Assembly: GCA_029582165.1 (NCBI GenBank)
Contig: CM055882.1
Location: 11,798,001-11,862,000, forward strand
Direction of reading: 5' to 3'
Length of the DNA stretch: 64,000 nucleotides
From: Portulaca oleracea
Taxonomy: Eukaryota > Streptophyta > Magnoliopsida > Caryophyllales > Portulacaceae
Position numbers and translations under genes: made by a program. Shown piece after piece: positions 62,009 to 64,000 of this stretch. Below the pieces are notes generated by a model. It made no database searches, was not told the DNA's origin, and was given only the letters and a program-made list of their open reading frames with translations. Position 1 is the first letter of the stretch, and every line of letters begins with the position of its first letter.

Positions 62009-62216
62009 GTTCTTTGGATTGGATAAATGAAGTTTGGATGGATTGGTTGGATTGGATTGGATTATATTGGATTGGATAAATTATGATACTTTTTTTGGGG
62101 AATTGTGTTTTTAGAGAGAAATTTTTTTTGGGGAATTGTGTAAGGTTGGATTGGATTTGATTGGATTATATTAGATTAGATTGGATTGGAAAGAGTTACC
62201 AATCTAAAGAACATGT
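62009..62216. mobile_element. MITE with GGATTGGATTGG repeats
   Basis: TGTTCTTTGGATTGGATAAA at the left matches the reverse of the right end, TGTTCTTTAGATTGGTAAC. Short GATTG arrays fill both arms. It is a relative of the element at 37795-37965. Confidence 0.65.
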
Positions 62217-62368
62217 ATTATAGGATCGAATCTCGTTTGCTATTTTTCAATATCTCAAATCAAAATAACCATTTTGGTATCCAATTTCTACGACTTCGGT
62301 GTACTAGAATTTTGAGACAAGTTCGATTTCTCCAGTGAATTGTCCAATTTACAATTAGATTTGGCCAT

Positions 62369-63554
62369 GGGAAATTGGATTCTAATAATACGAACTTTTG
62401 GTCATATAAGATTAATAATACGAACTTTCGATTCAGTGATGAATAATACAAACTTTGACCCATGTTGCCCCCAATAACACGCCACCGAGTTAAGATTAAC
62501 TTGACTCGGTGGCAGTCTGACGTGGCGGCGGAAGCAAGTTCCAGTCAGCTTTATTTTGCCACGTCAGCCTCTTTCTCTCTTCTCTCTCTCTCTTTCTCTC
62601 TGCTCTCTTTCTCTCTCTTCCTCTTCGTCATTCCCAACCTCCTCTTTCTTCTTCTTCTTTTTCCTCCTCCTCTCCTCCCAAACACCCTTTTCCCCCTTCA
62701 TCTTCTCCACCAAACTAAACCCCAATTACATGCCCACAGATCAATTAGCCATTATTATATCTGTTTTCTCCATAGCTTGAACCAACTCCACAAGGGTGCC
62801 AACTCCACAGCCTCCTCCACCATCTCCACCATCATGTCCCAGTTTTTCCGCCCTGTTCCTCTTCAGATCCAACCAACAAGAACCAAAAATCACCACTTGG
62901 AACAGATCCTTTCCAAGCTTAATCACATTACATCATTTCCAAGTTCCAATCAAAAGCCAGTCCGAGAAAAGCCCTAAAAAGCACAAAACTAAGGCATCCA
63001 GTGACTAAACCTCACAATTTCGCGACGAAATTAGACCTAAATTCAACCACGAAATCAAATCAAAGAGCGTAATTAGAGAGAGAGCGAGAGAAATTACTCA
63101 GAAGAGAATGATAGGATGAGCTTGGCAACATCAGGATCAGTTTGGGAATCCGAAGACGAATTTTTCGACAATTGTTGTTGCTGCTCTTCTTGAAAAGCAA
63201 GCTCGGTTTGTTTGAATCCCTTCTTCTTCAGATATGCAATCACCGCCTTCTCAATCTCATCTTCTTCCATTGTCGAACTCCTCGAATTGAGTTCTACTGC
63301 TACTGCTCCTTCCGATTTTCTTTCTTCCTCCAATTTAACTCTTATTTTCCGGCGAAATTCAAAATCAAAACTTTTGACGTACGACAATCGAGCGGCGCCT
63401 GCGTTGGGAGGTACGGAGGTTGTGGTGACGGCGGTGCTCTGGGTGGTTGCCTGTTGGTGTTCGGCTTAGTTCGGGAGGAGTGACAGGAGGAGCACCGGAG
63501 CATGAACGCATTCTATACTGGAGGAATGACGAAGAGGAAGAGAGAGAAAAAGAG

Positions 63555-63597
<43 letters not shown>

Positions 63598-63797
63598 TGA
63601 CGTGGTAAAATAAAGCTGACTGGGACTTGCTTCCGTCGCCACTTCAGACCGCCGCCGAGTCAAGTTAATCTTAACTCGGTGGCGTGTTGTTGGGGGCAAT
63701 ATGGGGTCAAAGTTCGTATTATTCATTACTGAATCGAAAGTTCGTATTATGAAGTCTTATATGGCCAAAAGTTCGTATTATTATAATCCAATTTCCC
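62369..63797. mobile_element. Pack-MULE carrying a TAF5-like gene fragment
   Basis: The element is flanked by a perfect 9-bp duplication, TTTGGCCAT, at 62360-62368 and 63798-63806, the Mutator signature. Its inverted ends are ~270 bases long, from GGGAAATTGGATT through ACGCCACCGAGTTAAGATTA and a pyrimidine-rich tract to CTTCCTCTTCGTCATTCC. There is no transposase. The interior carries the first exon of a TAF5-like gene (minus strand) and a stretch at 62760-63010 of unknown origin. A gene fragment between long Mutator ends is the definition of a Pack-MULE. Confidence 0.88.
63098..63270 (-). pseudogene. Captured first exon of a TAF5-like (TFIID subunit 5) gene
   Basis: The minus strand starts MEEDEIEKAVIAYLKKKGFK, continues QTELAFQEEQQQQ and ends DPDVAKLILSFSSE at a splice donor-like GTAATT. 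This is the LisH-type N-terminus of plant TAF5, a WD40 subunit of TFIID. The NTD2 domain and WD40 repeats of a full TAF5 (~650 residues) are absent, and no next exon follows within the element. It is therefore a captured fragment, not a functional TAF5. An open upstream extension of the frame (to 63387) is probably former 5'UTR. A short chimeric protein could be made if the fragment is expressed. Confidence 0.75.
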
Positions 63798-63840
63798 TTT
63801 GGCCATTCTAGAATTTTTGAACAAACTTGTAGTTATTGAG

Positions 63841-64000
63841 GCTTTGTCCTTTTGTGCGGTCAGTATAGTGTGAAAATGATGCTAAATGGTAAAATTGTAG
63901 AAAGTGCAGTAAAATGTGGAATGATATGTTAAAATTTGTGGAAACTGCGATTGATGTGGTAGTTGAGAAGGGAAAATGTGAAAAGTAGATGACAAAATTG
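63841..64000. mobile_element. Tourist-like MITE, cut by the window end
   Basis: GCTTTGTCCTTTTGTGCGGTCAGTATAGTGTG resembles the left end of the Tourist-like family (GGCCCTGTTCTTTTATGCGG). The right end is beyond the window. Confidence 0.5.

Overview
The window is nuclear DNA of a flowering plant, almost certainly a eudicot. The genes have many GT-AG introns, belong to plant-specific families and sit in AT-rich DNA full of plant transposon families. I cannot name the species. I placed exon borders by hand from splice consensus and reading frame, with no transcript support.

Layout. 1-6.4 kb: gene-free DNA with part of a long-TIR element and a TS/Au-type SINE. 6.6-8.8 kb (+): an intact six-exon MYB-CC (PHL2/PHL3-type) transcription factor gene. 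9.9-28.9 kb (-): a seven-exon tyrosine aminotransferase gene (copy A); its last intron holds a complete 15.2-kb Tat-lineage Ty3/Gypsy retrotransposon (10187-25382) with GAATA target duplications. 29-39.6 kb: spacer with Tourist-like MITEs, an L1-type LINE and two hAT-type MITEs. 39.7-43.8 kb (+): a second aminotransferase gene (copy B), an inverted, head-to-head duplicate of A. 44-53 kb: a LINE fragment and a block of hAT and Mutator-like MITEs, several nested. 53.7-56.6 kb (+): a two-exon, probably GPI-anchored GH17/X8 protein of the ZERZAUST type. 57.1-59.2 kb (-): a two-exon GATA factor gene. 62.4-63.8 kb: a Pack-MULE with a 9-bp target duplication carrying the first exon of a TAF5-like gene.

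The host genes (phosphate-type regulator, aromatic amino-acid transaminase pair, cell-wall protein, GATA factor) do not form an obvious pathway; this is ordinary plant gene order. The most unusual material is inside the Tat element. It has a spliced antisense ORF with its own TATA box, and dozens of copies of a CpG-rich palindrome, ATCCGCGCGGAT, in the LTRs and untranslated regions. The Pack-MULE gene capture and the lost splice acceptor in aminotransferase copy B are also worth checking.
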